Virus record (IMG/VR): IMGVR_UViG_3300025649_000007
Span: 1 to 45,351 of that record
Direction: 5' to 3' (one strand)
Origin: a virus
Length of the DNA stretch: 45,351 nt
Made by a program: the position numbers and the translations under genes. The notes beneath the pieces were generated by a model. That model was not told the DNA's origin, made no database searches, and worked only from the letters and a program-made list of their open reading frames with translations. Positions 1-7,825 of the stretch are shown in pieces; the first letter of the stretch is position 1; each line of letters starts with the position of its first letter.

Positions 1-1
1 T

Positions 2-1183
2 GATGCTTCTATCGGTACTGCATTAAAACCAAATAGACCCATTAAGATATTTATAGGGTTTGAAGTGGAAGGACAAGAAAAATTGATACCTATTATTGAG
101 GGGTTAACTACTCAACCAAAAGAAGACAAAGCAAAAAGGCAAGTAAGAATTGCGGTGTATGATTTTATACAGGGTTTAAATGAAAAACCACAGGAGACGA
201 CAATATACGTAGACAAAAGGTCAGATGAAATTATTGCTGATATTTTGGCTAGGGCAGGTATTGGTACGCAAAATTATAGTTTGGATACAGGTTTAAACAC
301 AATTAAGTTTGCTTGGTTTGAAAAAGGTCAAACAGCGGGGAATAGAATTAAGCAAATTTGTGAAGCAGAAGAGGCTGTGTTTTATCAAGATGAAAGTGGG
401 AAGCTACGTTTTGAGAATAGGAACAAATATTCAGAAGCACCTTACAATGCGGTGGCTTGGACAATAGAGGCAGATGATATTATTACATGGAGTCAAGGAG
501 ATTCGTCTAAGATTATTAATAGGGTAATAGTGTCAGGAGCACCCAGAAGTGTAAAGGGAGAAGCGGAAGTTTGGAGAAATGGTATTGAGGAAGAAATAGT
601 AGGTGGTGGTGTTACAACAGAAATTTGGGCTCAATTTGAAGACCCCGCGTCTGGCATAACAAGTCCAGTTGCGAATACAGACTACACGGTGTTTACTGGT
701 GCGGGTGGTACTGGCTCAAACATAACTAGTGATGTAACGATTACTGCAACATCTTTTACTAAGACTGTTAAATTGGAAGTGAAAAATGATAATGTGGCTA
801 CTGGGTTTGTAAATCTATTAAAGATACGAGGTACACCAGCTACTGTTGATTATGAATTTAAGGAAATTTATGAAGACACTAGTTCGGTGAATGACTATAA
901 TGAGCAACAGAAAGAGATAACTAATCCGTATATAGATGATAGGAGTTTTGCGGCAACCATGGCAGAAAATTTAGTTAAGAGGCACAAAGACCCACAATCA
1001 GAATTAAGATTAAGCATTAGAGGAATACCTCAATTGCAATTGCGTGACCAAGTTAAGGTGAAAGACCAAGATTTAGACACCTATACTAATTACAGAGTTA
1101 TACGCATACAAGGAGTGTATGAAGCAGGAAAGTTTACCCAGAATTTAACATTAAGAAAAATAACTTCTAACGAAGCGTTATAA
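2..1183 (+). CDS. Tail-hub / minor tail protein, 5'-truncated by the window edge
   Basis: The reading frame is open from base 2; the GTG at 65 is only an internal valine, so the gene starts outside the window. The visible 393 residues begin with a beta-rich segment of the type PIKIFIGFE...GLTTQPKEDK, followed by a helical segment with acidic residues and a C-terminal part ending in repeated beta-strand patterns (LRLSIRGIPQLQLRDQVKV). This layout resembles baseplate-hub or tail-endopeptidase-like proteins of siphophages, but no catalytic motif is visible. It is followed by three small virion-type genes and a fibre, which supports a tail-tip role. The family assignment is inference from pattern and context. 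Confidence 0.55.
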   Translation, partial: DASIGTALKPNRPIKIFIGFEVEGQEKLIPIIEGLTTQPKEDKAKRQVRIAVYDFIQGLNEKPQETTIYVDKRSDEIIADILARAGIGTQNYSLDTGLNTIKFAWFEKGQTAGNRIKQICEAEEAVFYQDESGKLRFENRNKYSEAPYNAVAWTIEADDIITWSQGDSSKIINRVIVSGAPRSVKGEAEVWRNGIEEEIVGGGVTTEIWAQFEDPASGITSPVANTDYTVFTGAGGTGSNITSDVTITATSFTKTVKLEVKNDNVATGFVNLLKIRGTPATVDYEFKEIYEDTSSVNDYNEQQKEITNPYIDDRSFAATMAENLVKRHKDPQSELRLSIRGIPQLQLRDQVKVKDQDLDTYTNYRVIRIQGVYEAGKFTQNLTLRKITSNEAL

Positions 1184-1191
1184 TATAGAAT

Positions 1192-1422
1192 ATGTCAGCA
1201 ACAACAGAAAGCATCAGAGGTGATGCAGTAGATAGACAAATAGAACGGAAACAGATTAAAGACTGGAGTGGTAAGCGGTTGGTACTTCCAAGAGGAACTA
1301 CACTCCCCGCTGTGGGTACCGCGTTGTCTGGAGAAGTGTTTGTGTTAATAAAAGACGCAGGTGTGGACCAACTTTACATTTTTGATGATAGCGTTAATAA
1401 TTGGTCAACTGTGGGTCCATAG
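1192..1422 (+). CDS. Small virion-associated protein, unknown function
   Basis: 76 residues, starting 8 nt after the tail-hub gene. The second half (FVLIKDAGVDQLYIFDDSVNNW) resembles short segments found in phage fibre-region proteins that begin with a list of parameters or properties. A similar segment (LHIFAKDKAGIPTLYVIND) occurs in the protein at 2015. I do not recognise a family; placement between tail genes suggests a structural or fibre-associated role. Confidence 0.6.
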   Translation: MSATTESIRGDAVDRQIERKQIKDWSGKRLVLPRGTTLPAVGTALSGEVFVLIKDAGVDQLYIFDDSVNNWSTVGP

Positions 1423-1437
1423 CCTAGAAAGAACAAT

Positions 1438-2022
1438 ATGAGAAAAATATATACATCCAGAGATATGGCAACTCAGATGAGTTTACACAAACAAAAACGA
1501 ATTGATGTTTATTCGTTCTTTCCTGTTGATAGGGCTGATTGTGAATGTCAGGAGGTTATAAAGGAATGGAGAGATAAGTTGGCTTTAATGCCAAAAGAAG
1601 AAATATCACAAGAAATAGCGAAACAGGAATATATAACTTGTCCTAGAGATAAGGCTGGTTTAAATAGATATGAGATAACTTGTGGTAGTTGTGGTGAAGT
1701 GCAGGGGTATTGTTGGGCTAGTGACGAAACTTTAACTGATTGGTGTGATTTTCATTATGTTCAATGGACGAATGGAAAAGAATGGAAGGGGTGTCTTACG
1801 CCTCAGATTTCTCCTATTGATGAATCATTATGTTTAGAATGTGCTTGTGGTTTGGATACAAGAGATTTTCGTGCTAACATGACCTTACCTAGTATTGTCG
1901 CTTCAGAAAAAGAATCAAGCAACAAAGTAGGGAGAGAATTTGGAAAGATTAATTCTAAATTTAAAGTAGAAAAAGTGAGAAGTAATACAAAGATATCAAT
2001 TAACTATTTGAAAAATGGCTGA
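1438..2022 (+). CDS. Cysteine-rich tail-region protein
   Basis: 194 residues with about ten cysteines. They are arranged as C-x-C near residue 36, then a CPRD...CGSC group, a later C/H-containing WCDFHY segment, and a final CLECACG cluster, which suggests two zinc-binding or disulfide-stabilised units. Its stop overlaps the start of the next gene by 8 nt. The position between tail-hub and fibre genes argues for a virion protein, but the fold is not recognisable by eye. Confidence 0.6.
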   Translation: MRKIYTSRDMATQMSLHKQKRIDVYSFFPVDRADCECQEVIKEWRDKLALMPKEEISQEIAKQEYITCPRDKAGLNRYEITCGSCGEVQGYCWASDETLTDWCDFHYVQWTNGKEWKGCLTPQISPIDESLCLECACGLDTRDFRANMTLPSIVASEKESSNKVGREFGKINSKFKVEKVRSNTKISINYLKNG

Positions 2023-2608
2023 AACAGTTTACGCGGCAGTCACATGGACAGCGGGAGACATAATAACAGAAGCAAAAATGGATAACATGGTGGCTAATGA
2101 TAGGGCCGTGGATGCTATGGCAGATGGAATAGAGTTAACTGAGAGAGCAGACCCATCAACCCCAGCAGCTAATAAGTTGCATATTTTTGCAAAAGACAAA
2201 GCAGGAATTCCAACCTTATATGTTATAAATGACGCAGGAACAATTTATGAATTAGCGTCTTCAAAACCAACATTTACTTGGTCTGTTGTGGGTACTCTTA
2301 CAACTGGCACATCAGTATCGCCAATTATAGGAGTTCCAAGAACGTTAACTGCGATTAAGGCATATTTATATGTAAAGACTGCTCCGACTGGTGCGGATGT
2401 AATTGTAGATATAAATAAGAACGGAACTTCTATATGGGCAACCACTCCTGCTGATAGACCAAAAATACTTGCTGGAGCTACTTCTGGTAATACCACTTCT
2501 TTTGATACAACAGCTTTGGCAGAAGGAGACATACTTACACCTGACATAGACCAAATAGGAAGTACGATAGCAGGAACAGACATAACCATTCAATTAAAGT
2601 CAGAATAA
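2015..2608 (+). CDS. Fibre/tail-tip structural protein
   Basis: 197 residues. The N-terminal motif TWTAGDIITEAKMDNMVAND is the pattern commonly seen at the start of phage tail-fibre or appendage proteins (a TWxxGDxITAxxLN-like opening). The C-terminal 100 residues are Thr/Ser/Ala/Gly-rich beta-strand repeats ending ITIQLKSE, like a fibre-tip or carbohydrate-binding beta-sandwich. Its stop overlaps the next start by 1 nt (TAATG), so the two are probably translated together. Confidence 0.65.
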   Translation: MAETVYAAVTWTAGDIITEAKMDNMVANDRAVDAMADGIELTERADPSTPAANKLHIFAKDKAGIPTLYVINDAGTIYELASSKPTFTWSVVGTLTTGTSVSPIIGVPRTLTAIKAYLYVKTAPTGADVIVDINKNGTSIWATTPADRPKILAGATSGNTTSFDTTALAEGDILTPDIDQIGSTIAGTDITIQLKSE

Positions 2609-3726
2609 TGCCACAATTACTCGCCCCCCCTTTCAGTAATGGAAGCGATGGGCTGTTATCTATATCAGCAAACACAACAGATGCTCCAATTGATTCGGCA
2701 AGTACCGCCACTTCTGGCACAACTTCCATATCAGCAACCAATGCTTCTTTTGTAGCGGGGCAGTTAATAATGATTCATCAAACACGAGGCACGAGCGCGG
2801 GGCAGTGGGAACTTAATAAAATTTCATCTTATGTAGCGGGTACTATTACAACAGTGAGTCCGCTAACTTATACCTATACTTCGGGAGCTCAGGTGTTAGT
2901 TATAGAACAACATTCTGGTATCACGATTGACTCTGGTAAAACTTTAACAGCCAAAGCTTGGAATGGAACTGTGGGTGGTATTGTGGCTTTAATGAGTAGT
3001 GGCTTGTGTGATGTAAATGGAACGATTAGTGCTAATGGAGGTGCGTCTCCAGATAGGTTTACTGGTGGAACTGGTGGTGGTTTCCGAGGAGCTGGAGGAG
3101 AACAACACAACACAGCAAATCAAGGTGAAGGTACCGGAGGTGCTGGAAGTGCAAGTAATGCAGCGAATGGTAATGGTGGTGGAGGCGGTACTGAAATTGG
3201 TGGCGGAGGTTCTGGTGGAGGTGGTGGAGGCAATGGTACTGCTGGAGCAACTGGAACTACTATTGGTAATGGACCAACGGCAGGAACTGGTGGAGGAACT
3301 GCTGGTGTAGTAGCTTTATCGACAATGGTATTCGGTGGTGCGGGTGGAGGCGGATGTTCAGCAGCTAGTGATGATGGTGGTGGTGGAGGAGCTGGGGGCG
3401 GAATCGTTGCAATTTTTGCTAAAACAATAACTATTTCTGGATTGATAAGGTCAAATGGAGGACTTGGTAGTAATGGTGCTGGTTCTTTAGGAAGAAATGG
3501 TGGTGCTGGAGCAGGTGGTTCGGTTTTAATTAAAGCTAAAACAGCAATTCTTGGTTCTGGTAAGATTACAGCTACGGGCGCAACTGGTAGTGGTGGTGGT
3601 GGAACTGGTGGAACTGGAAGAATTAGATGTGAGGCTTGTTCATTAACTGGAACAACATCTCCGTCTTTATCAAGTGTTATTGGGGGGCAGAATTATTGTG
3701 GAGGGGCGGCTTCTATATTAGAATAA
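2608..3726 (+). CDS. Glycine-rich tail fibre / adhesin
   Basis: 372 residues. After about 130 Thr/Ser-rich beta residues comes a long low-complexity region (about residues 140-275) with Gly runs up to seven, then a second Gly-rich stretch near residues 290-345. Such glycine-rich segments occur in phage adhesins that fold as polyglycine type II helices (the T4-like gp38 principle) and in fibre tips. The C-terminus carries two cysteines (CEACS) and one more near the end (YCGG). No RBS is visible beyond translational coupling to the upstream gene. It is the best receptor-binding candidate in the window. Confidence 0.65.
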   Translation: MPQLLAPPFSNGSDGLLSISANTTDAPIDSASTATSGTTSISATNASFVAGQLIMIHQTRGTSAGQWELNKISSYVAGTITTVSPLTYTYTSGAQVLVIEQHSGITIDSGKTLTAKAWNGTVGGIVALMSSGLCDVNGTISANGGASPDRFTGGTGGGFRGAGGEQHNTANQGEGTGGAGSASNAANGNGGGGGTEIGGGGSGGGGGGNGTAGATGTTIGNGPTAGTGGGTAGVVALSTMVFGGAGGGGCSAASDDGGGGGAGGGIVAIFAKTITISGLIRSNGGLGSNGAGSLGRNGGAGAGGSVLIKAKTAILGSGKITATGATGSGGGGTGGTGRIRCEACSLTGTTSPSLSSVIGGQNYCGGAASILE

Positions 3727-3776
3727 TTTGCTAATTTATAATTTTTAAATCATAATACATACATAGAGAGATTTCT

Positions 3777-3953
3777 ATGACCATAGCAACATCAATAGCC
3801 CTAATTAAGAAAGATATAATAAACTTGTTTAAAAAGGTTGATACTCTTGTTACTTGTAAGGAGTTTACCCCTGTTAAAAATATCGTTTACAGTTTTGTCA
3901 GTTTAGTTTTAGTAGCCTTTATAGGTGCGTTAATAGCTTTAGTAATAAGATGA
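3777..3953 (+). CDS. Small single-span membrane protein (XhlA-like topology)
   Basis: 58 residues beginning MTIATSIALIKK. The first 38 residues are polar and helical and are followed by a C-terminal membrane segment (IVYSFVSLVLVAFIGALIALVIR). This cytoplasmic-helix plus C-terminal-span layout is that of small lysis-cassette proteins such as XhlA. The stop overlaps the next start (ATGA), and the gene lies between the fibre and the M23 peptidase, so a lysis-accessory role is plausible but not shown. Confidence 0.6.
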   Translation: MTIATSIALIKKDIINLFKKVDTLVTCKEFTPVKNIVYSFVSLVLVAFIGALIALVIR

Positions 3954-4381
3954 AAAAATTTGAATATATAATTGCTATGCTCACATTATTATTTTCTACT
4001 GTTGCAGTAATAACTGTTTTTGTTTGGTGGCTTTATCCTTACAATCCTTTAGTAATAGAACAACCCTTAAAGATAATGAATGAGAACAAGACAGTAGAGG
4101 TAGGAGAACCTTTGATTTATAAAACGGTATTTACTAAAAATACTGACAAGTTCCCTATAATTCACAGACAGTTAATTAATGGAGTTGTTTACACCCTACC
4201 CTCAATTACCCCTATGAACAAAGCTGGTGACCATAAACAGGTTATTACTAATTTAACTATCCCAAACCTACCAACTGGTGAGTATTACCTAACGACAAGT
4301 GCTTGTTATGAGATGAACCCTATTAGGACAGTTTGTGTAGATTATGATAGTGAGATATTTATTATTAACAGCAATCGCTAA
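3950..4381 (+). CDS. Membrane-anchored lysis-region protein with beta-rich ectodomain
   Basis: 143 residues. Residues 5-30 form an uncleaved signal-anchor type membrane segment (YIIAMLTLLFSTVAVITVFVWWLY). The remaining 110 residues are predicted outside the membrane and look like an immunoglobulin-like beta-sandwich: VEVGEPLIYKTVF near the start and LPTGEYYLTTSACYE near the end. Two cysteines in the last 30 residues could form a disulfide. It overlaps the upstream gene by 4 nt and sits 3 nt before the M23 peptidase. A holin, spanin or anchoring role is possible; none is proven. Confidence 0.55.
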   Translation: MKKFEYIIAMLTLLFSTVAVITVFVWWLYPYNPLVIEQPLKIMNENKTVEVGEPLIYKTVFTKNTDKFPIIHRQLINGVVYTLPSITPMNKAGDHKQVITNLTIPNLPTGEYYLTTSACYEMNPIRTVCVDYDSEIFIINSNR

Positions 4382-4384
4382 AAA

Positions 4385-5347
4385 ATGCGTTATCCTGTAG
4401 GGGATGGTTCTAAAGAAGAGTTTGAGAAGGATTGGTATGTAGCTGATTATTTTGGAAGTGACAGAGGCACATATTTACACAATGGTTACGACATAAATAT
4501 CAAAACGGGAGGAGATACAGACTTGGGTTTACCCTTGTATGCAATAGCGAAAGGGAAATTGGTCTATTACCACTATGCTTCTCATCCAACCAGAGCGTAT
4601 GGTAGGCACAACGTAATACATATAGAGGGCCCTTGGGGGGAGAGGTGGGTACATTATGCACATAACCACCCAGACGGCTTTTTATCTCAAGTGAAGGAGG
4701 TCTCTGAGGGAGAGATGATAGCTAAGATAGGTAAGAGCGGTACTGTTTGGGCGCATTCTCACTTTTCAATCTTTAAAGTTGACCCAAAAACATTAAGAAA
4801 TGGTATAGACACAATAGCAAGAAACATAGTAGAGTTGAATGATTGGTGGGAGGACCCCCTGGATTTTATTGAAACGTGGTATAATTCTAATGACACTCCC
4901 CAAAATGGGGAAGATATGGAAATAAACGACCAGACAAAAATTGATTTTGGCACAGTAGAGATTGGTGGAGAGCAAGTGAAGTTTGGCGTAATGGAGGTTC
5001 AAAGAATAAGGAGTGAGCTAATTGCGTTTCATGAACTGGCCACAAAGCATGAGAAGATGAAAGAGGAATATAAAAATGAGATTATAGTAAGTGAAAGAAA
5101 GTATACAAAGCTAAAAGAGAGGGTGGAGGATTTAGTGGGAGAGTTGTGTAAGAAATTGGGCTTAACTCAGAATGGTGACCCCGTATCTAAAGATGTTGAG
5201 ATACTAGCAGAATTAGATAAGTTGATATTTAAAGAAGACAAGTTAGAAAACATAGAAGACAATAGACCAGTAAAAGGCGACAACTGGGTAAAGAGCATGT
5301 TTCTTTACTTAAAGAACATGTTTAATTTCATCACCAGAGAAAAATAG
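4385..5347 (+). CDS. M23-family peptidase endolysin / tail-associated lysin
   Basis: 320 residues. The first half is a lysostaphin-type M23 zinc metallopeptidase: HNGYD (His32, Asp36), HYAHNH (His90, His93) and HSHF (His124, His126) are the expected zinc and catalytic positions. Known members cut peptide cross-links in peptidoglycan. Residues 180-320 are highly charged and helical (probable coiled coil), not a recognised cell-wall-binding repeat. There is no signal peptide. It follows two membrane proteins and precedes a terminator, so it most likely is the endolysin of the lysis cassette. Hydrolase class confidence is high; endolysin role is inferred. Confidence 0.85.
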   Translation: MRYPVGDGSKEEFEKDWYVADYFGSDRGTYLHNGYDINIKTGGDTDLGLPLYAIAKGKLVYYHYASHPTRAYGRHNVIHIEGPWGERWVHYAHNHPDGFLSQVKEVSEGEMIAKIGKSGTVWAHSHFSIFKVDPKTLRNGIDTIARNIVELNDWWEDPLDFIETWYNSNDTPQNGEDMEINDQTKIDFGTVEIGGEQVKFGVMEVQRIRSELIAFHELATKHEKMKEEYKNEIIVSERKYTKLKERVEDLVGELCKKLGLTQNGDPVSKDVEILAELDKLIFKEDKLENIEDNRPVKGDNWVKSMFLYLKNMFNFITREK

Positions 5348-5361
5348 GGGGGGTGAGAATA

Positions 5362-5442
5362 TTGAATAAAACAACCAAGAAGATTGTTGATTTTTTTAAG
5401 AAGATAGGAGTTTGTTTAAAGGGAAAGAAGAAAAAGAAATAA
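5362..5442 (+). CDS. 26-residue cationic amphipathic peptide
   Basis: A TTG start 9 nt after a G-rich GGGGGTGAG stretch that can act as a ribosome site gives MNKTTKKIVDFFKKIGVCLK followed by GKKKKK. Hydrophobic residues (I, V, F, F, I, V, L) alternate with lysines as in a short membrane-active helix. It lies between the M23 peptidase and the terminator, so it may belong to the lysis operon. Short length and the TTG start keep confidence low. Confidence 0.35.
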   Translation: MNKTTKKIVDFFKKIGVCLKGKKKKK

Positions 5443-5448
5443 ATAGGC

Positions 5449-5480
5449 AATAGGAATCGGTACATACGGTTCCTATTTTG
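5449..5480 (+). terminator. Terminator hairpin after lysis cassette
   Basis: AATAGGAATCG pairs with CGGTTCCTATT (11 bp, one T-G pair) around the 7-nt loop GTACATA, followed by TTG and a T-rich stretch. It ends the gene block running from the tail genes through the lysis cassette. Confidence 0.7.
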
Positions 5481-5630
5481 CGATTTGTTAACCATAAGAA
5501 AAGGATATAAAATATGAGAAGAAGTAATTGGGAATGATATTAAAACATGCAATGATGTAAAATATATAGCAGATGTAATAAATTTAAACTAATGACAAGG
5601 TAATGTTAGAAATTAAATCTGAAAACTATG
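5481..5630 (+). other. Gene-free spacer between lysis cassette and tRNA-like element
   Basis: AT-rich sequence without an open frame longer than a few codons. It includes an AATTAAAT-type stretch (about 5611) like the leaders seen before many genes here, but no gene follows it. Confidence 0.5.
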
Positions 5631-5695
5631 GGGGCGGTAGCTCAAGTGGAGGAGCAGTCTAGGACTGGGTGTGAGTTCGAATCTCACTCGCCCCC
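5631..5695 (+). tRNA. tRNA-like element with a 3-nt anticodon loop
   Basis: GGGGCGG pairs with TCGCCCC as a 7-bp acceptor stem. U8-A9, a GCTC/GAGC D stem and a perfect T arm (GTGAG TTCGAAT CTCAC) are present. The anticodon arm is CAGTC-TAG-GACTG: a perfect 5-bp stem but only a 3-nt loop instead of 7. It cannot decode normally, so it is either a tRNA that lost 4 loop bases or a tRNA mimic. Confidence 0.6.
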
Positions 5696-5718
5696 CTAGG
5701 TACAAAGGGAAAAGAAGT

Positions 5719-5734
5719 GTTAGTAATTAGTAAC
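5719..5734 (+). repeat. TTAGTAA direct-repeat element (copy 1)
   Basis: The heptamer TTAGTAA occurs twice in tandem immediately upstream of the -35 box at 5740. Similar copies are at about 28960-28975 (double) and 16279-16287 (single, before the promoter at 16296). Candidate regulator site or UP-like element. Confidence 0.5.
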
Positions 5735-5739
5735 ATTTC

Positions 5740-5768
5740 TTGACATTGGGATGGAAAAGTGGTAATAT
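5740..5768 (+). promoter_or_regulatory. Sigma70-type promoter for the 5.8 kb block
   Basis: TTGACA (5740-5745), 17-bp spacer, TAATAT (5763-5768). The direct repeat TTAGTAATTAGTAAC lies just upstream (about 5719-5734). The predicted transcript has a short leader carrying AATTTAATTAAATAAA before the ATG at 5798. Confidence 0.8.
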
Positions 5769-5797
5769 AGGTGAGGTTACAAATTTAATTAAATAAA

Positions 5798-6268
5798 ATG
5801 GAAAGAATGAACGAAGAAATAAAAGAAAGACATTGGAAGATTGTTGAAGATGTGTTAGCACCTGTGGCTACTTTAGATAGCGTAGGGAAGATGTATGGCA
5901 TAAGTAGAGAACGAGTTAGACAAATTTTTAACAAAAGATTGCATCAGAGTCCTGTATTAATTAGAAAATCATTAAAGCAAGAGCACGGTGAGAAGATGTG
6001 TTGTGTTGTATGTGGAGAGCCCCTGTCTAGATATAGAATACAGAAAGGCAGTAAATATTGTTCTACCAGATGCAGAAAATTGTATGAAAAATATGATTGG
6101 AAACCAGCAAGATGCAAACAATGTGGCAAAATGTTTTTAAGAAACAGAAATTGGACCCATACTGGAGGAAGTGGCAAGTATTGCTCTTTAAAGTGTTATT
6201 ACGACAGAAAGAGAAAGCAAGGTTTTTTTACAAGCAAGAAACCAAATCCAAAAAAAGTAGATAAGTAA
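5798..6268 (+). CDS. Sigma-region-4-like HTH protein with two zinc-binding modules
   Basis: 156 residues. Residues 25-48 (TLDSVGKMYGISRERVRQIF) match the sigma70 region 4.2 helix-turn-helix, the part that reads the -35 element. Two cysteine modules follow: C69-x2-C72 with C88-x3-C92, and C106-x2-C109 with C129-x3-C133, as in zinc modules of HNH-associated or MYM-like proteins. There is no region 2, so it is not a complete sigma factor. It is the first gene after a strong promoter and its stop overlaps the next ATG, so it is a candidate early regulator redirecting transcription; alternatively it is a degenerate endonuclease-like DNA-binding protein. Confidence 0.7.
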   Translation: MERMNEEIKERHWKIVEDVLAPVATLDSVGKMYGISRERVRQIFNKRLHQSPVLIRKSLKQEHGEKMCCVVCGEPLSRYRIQKGSKYCSTRCRKLYEKYDWKPARCKQCGKMFLRNRNWTHTGGSGKYCSLKCYYDRKRKQGFFTSKKPNPKKVDK

Positions 6269-6996
6269 TGAGTGTGGATGTGGTTGAAAAGATGAAAACA
6301 CAAGATTATACACAACCGAAATATCTGAGATATTATTTTTACGAACTTTTAGGTGTACCTACGGCTGAGTATGAAGAGATGGTACAAACTAAAAGCAACA
6401 TGCTTAAAAAAATATGGCTTGATAGTGGGTGTAAAGATTTTTCTGTGTACCAGCATAAGGATTACATTTGGGACATGGCTAAATGTTATAAAACACGCTC
6501 CAGACCCACTATTCAATCAATGATTAGGTTGATTGATATGGAGAGGGTTGATTCTGTCCTTGATTATTATAATGGGATTGGGCTTTCTACTATTTATTTA
6601 AAAACACTATTTCCAAATAAAGAAATAGCGTATTTTAATGATGTAAAGGCACAAGTTAAGTTTATGGAAGACTACAACAAACGATACCGTATTGGAGCTC
6701 AAGTAGAATCAATGGAAAAAAAGAAATATGATGTGGTTTTACTTAGCGAGGTTTTTGAACATTATGAAAATCCAGAGGCGTTTTTTATTGAGAAAATAGA
6801 GCAAAGGGTTGGGAAGTATTTGGTTCATAGTTCTCCATTTACTGATGTGAATATAGGGCATTTTTCGGTGTACAATGGCGTAGCATCCAAAGCTTATACA
6901 CGAAAATTTCATCACTTTCTTGAGAGTAGAGGATTTGAGTTTGTAGCTGACGGATTTAATGCCATACCTAAAATTTATAAAAATACAAAAATATGA
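6268..6996 (+). CDS. Class I SAM-dependent methyltransferase-like protein
   Basis: 242 residues. Residues 97-108 (VLDYYNGIGLST) fit motif I of Rossmann-fold methyltransferases, the following acidic residue lies at FNDV, and residues 154-169 (YDVVLLSEVFEHYENP) match the post-motif region typical of Methyltransf_11/23-like enzymes. Motif I is glycine-poor, so cofactor binding is likely but not certain. The substrate is unknown. It overlaps both neighbours by 1-4 nt, between a DNA-binding protein and a nuclease, which leaves nucleic acid, nucleotide or protein as substrates. Confidence 0.65.
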   Translation: MSVDVVEKMKTQDYTQPKYLRYYFYELLGVPTAEYEEMVQTKSNMLKKIWLDSGCKDFSVYQHKDYIWDMAKCYKTRSRPTIQSMIRLIDMERVDSVLDYYNGIGLSTIYLKTLFPNKEIAYFNDVKAQVKFMEDYNKRYRIGAQVESMEKKKYDVVLLSEVFEHYENPEAFFIEKIEQRVGKYLVHSSPFTDVNIGHFSVYNGVASKAYTRKFHHFLESRGFEFVADGFNAIPKIYKNTKI

Positions 6997-7769
6997 GTGA
7001 AATAGCAGAAGCGTTAGAGAACTATATTAAAATTAGTAGGGGAAGCTACAAGCCGTCTAAGGATAAGAAGTTTTATATCTCTGATATGGGCAAGTGTCAG
7101 CGTGTGCGGTTTTTAAAAAGAAAAGGGATAACCTCAGAGTTTGCTCCTCATGTTCAATGGATATTAAAGATAGGAGACTTGTATCACGATTTTGCTTATA
7201 AGGCTTTAGAGGCACAAGGGAAATTGATAGATGCAGAGCAGACAATAGAAACAGAACATTTTAGAGGTAGATACGATGGATTGGTAAAAGATTCAGAAGG
7301 GTTGGCTATTTTAGATATTAAGTCAGCAGGGAAGTGGAAGATGGAGAAAATATTAAGTGGGCAAGAGGATGAGGATAATATAGCACAGGTTCTAACCTAT
7401 TTGATGATTATGCGTGAGCAGGATGAAAGAGATATTAAAAAGGCCATGTTGCTCTATATGAACAAAGAGCCAAATGATAAGGTGCCTACCGCGTTTAAAG
7501 AAAAGCACATCTATTTAAGTAAGTGGAGAGAAGATAAGTTGAGGAAAGAGATGGCAGAGATGGTGGAGTATTGGAAAAAGGATGAGATACCTCCTTGTAC
7601 TTGTGCAGGTTGGATGAAAAACTACAACAATTATTTACCATTTTGTAAGGCAGAAGATAAGAAAATACAGAAGATTTTAGATGAGAGGGATAAATATAAA
7701 TCCATTATGTCTACCAAAACAGAAGTATGGGGAATACAAGAGGAGGGAAAGAAAAAGAAGTTACTTTAG
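6993..7769 (+). CDS. Cas4/RecB-like PD-(D/E)XK nuclease with Fe-S cysteines
   Basis: 258 residues. Nuclease core: His65 (GDLYHDF), Asp95 (GRYDG), Asp108-x-Lys110 (ILDIKSAGKW) and QVLTY (Q132xxxY136). Cys35 plus Cys202, Cys204 and Cys218 fit the four-cysteine cluster of Cas4/AddB-type nucleases, which hold a 4Fe-4S cluster. Known relatives are 5'-to-3' or bidirectional DNA exonucleases. Next to an SSB, a role in generating single strands for recombination is likely. There is no Cas1/Cas2 or CRISPR array in the window, so this is the phage-recombination type, not CRISPR adaptation. Confidence 0.85.
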   Translation: MSEIAEALENYIKISRGSYKPSKDKKFYISDMGKCQRVRFLKRKGITSEFAPHVQWILKIGDLYHDFAYKALEAQGKLIDAEQTIETEHFRGRYDGLVKDSEGLAILDIKSAGKWKMEKILSGQEDEDNIAQVLTYLMIMREQDERDIKKAMLLYMNKEPNDKVPTAFKEKHIYLSKWREDKLRKEMAEMVEYWKKDEIPPCTCAGWMKNYNNYLPFCKAEDKKIQKILDERDKYKSIMSTKTEVWGIQEEGKKKKLL

Positions 7770-7772
7770 TGG

Positions 7773-7801
7773 TTGATATTTTGAGGCTAGTGAATTATAA
7801 T
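7773..7801 (+). promoter_or_regulatory. Promoter upstream of the SSB operon
   Basis: TTGATA (7773-7778), 17-bp spacer, TATAAT (7796-7801). A short AT-rich leader with AAATTAAAAG and AAAGG precedes the ATG at 7826. Confidence 0.75.
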
Positions 7802-7825
7802 AAATTAAAAGAAAGGTAATAAGAA

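Noticed and set aside
3017-3310. 97-residue ORF in another frame of the fibre gene
   Set aside because: A shadow of the glycine-rich repeat (GGT/GGA codons read out of frame).
6993-7769. Cas4-like protein as part of a CRISPR system
   Set aside because: No Cas1, Cas2, effector or repeat-spacer array is visible; phage Cas4-like nucleases are common by themselves.
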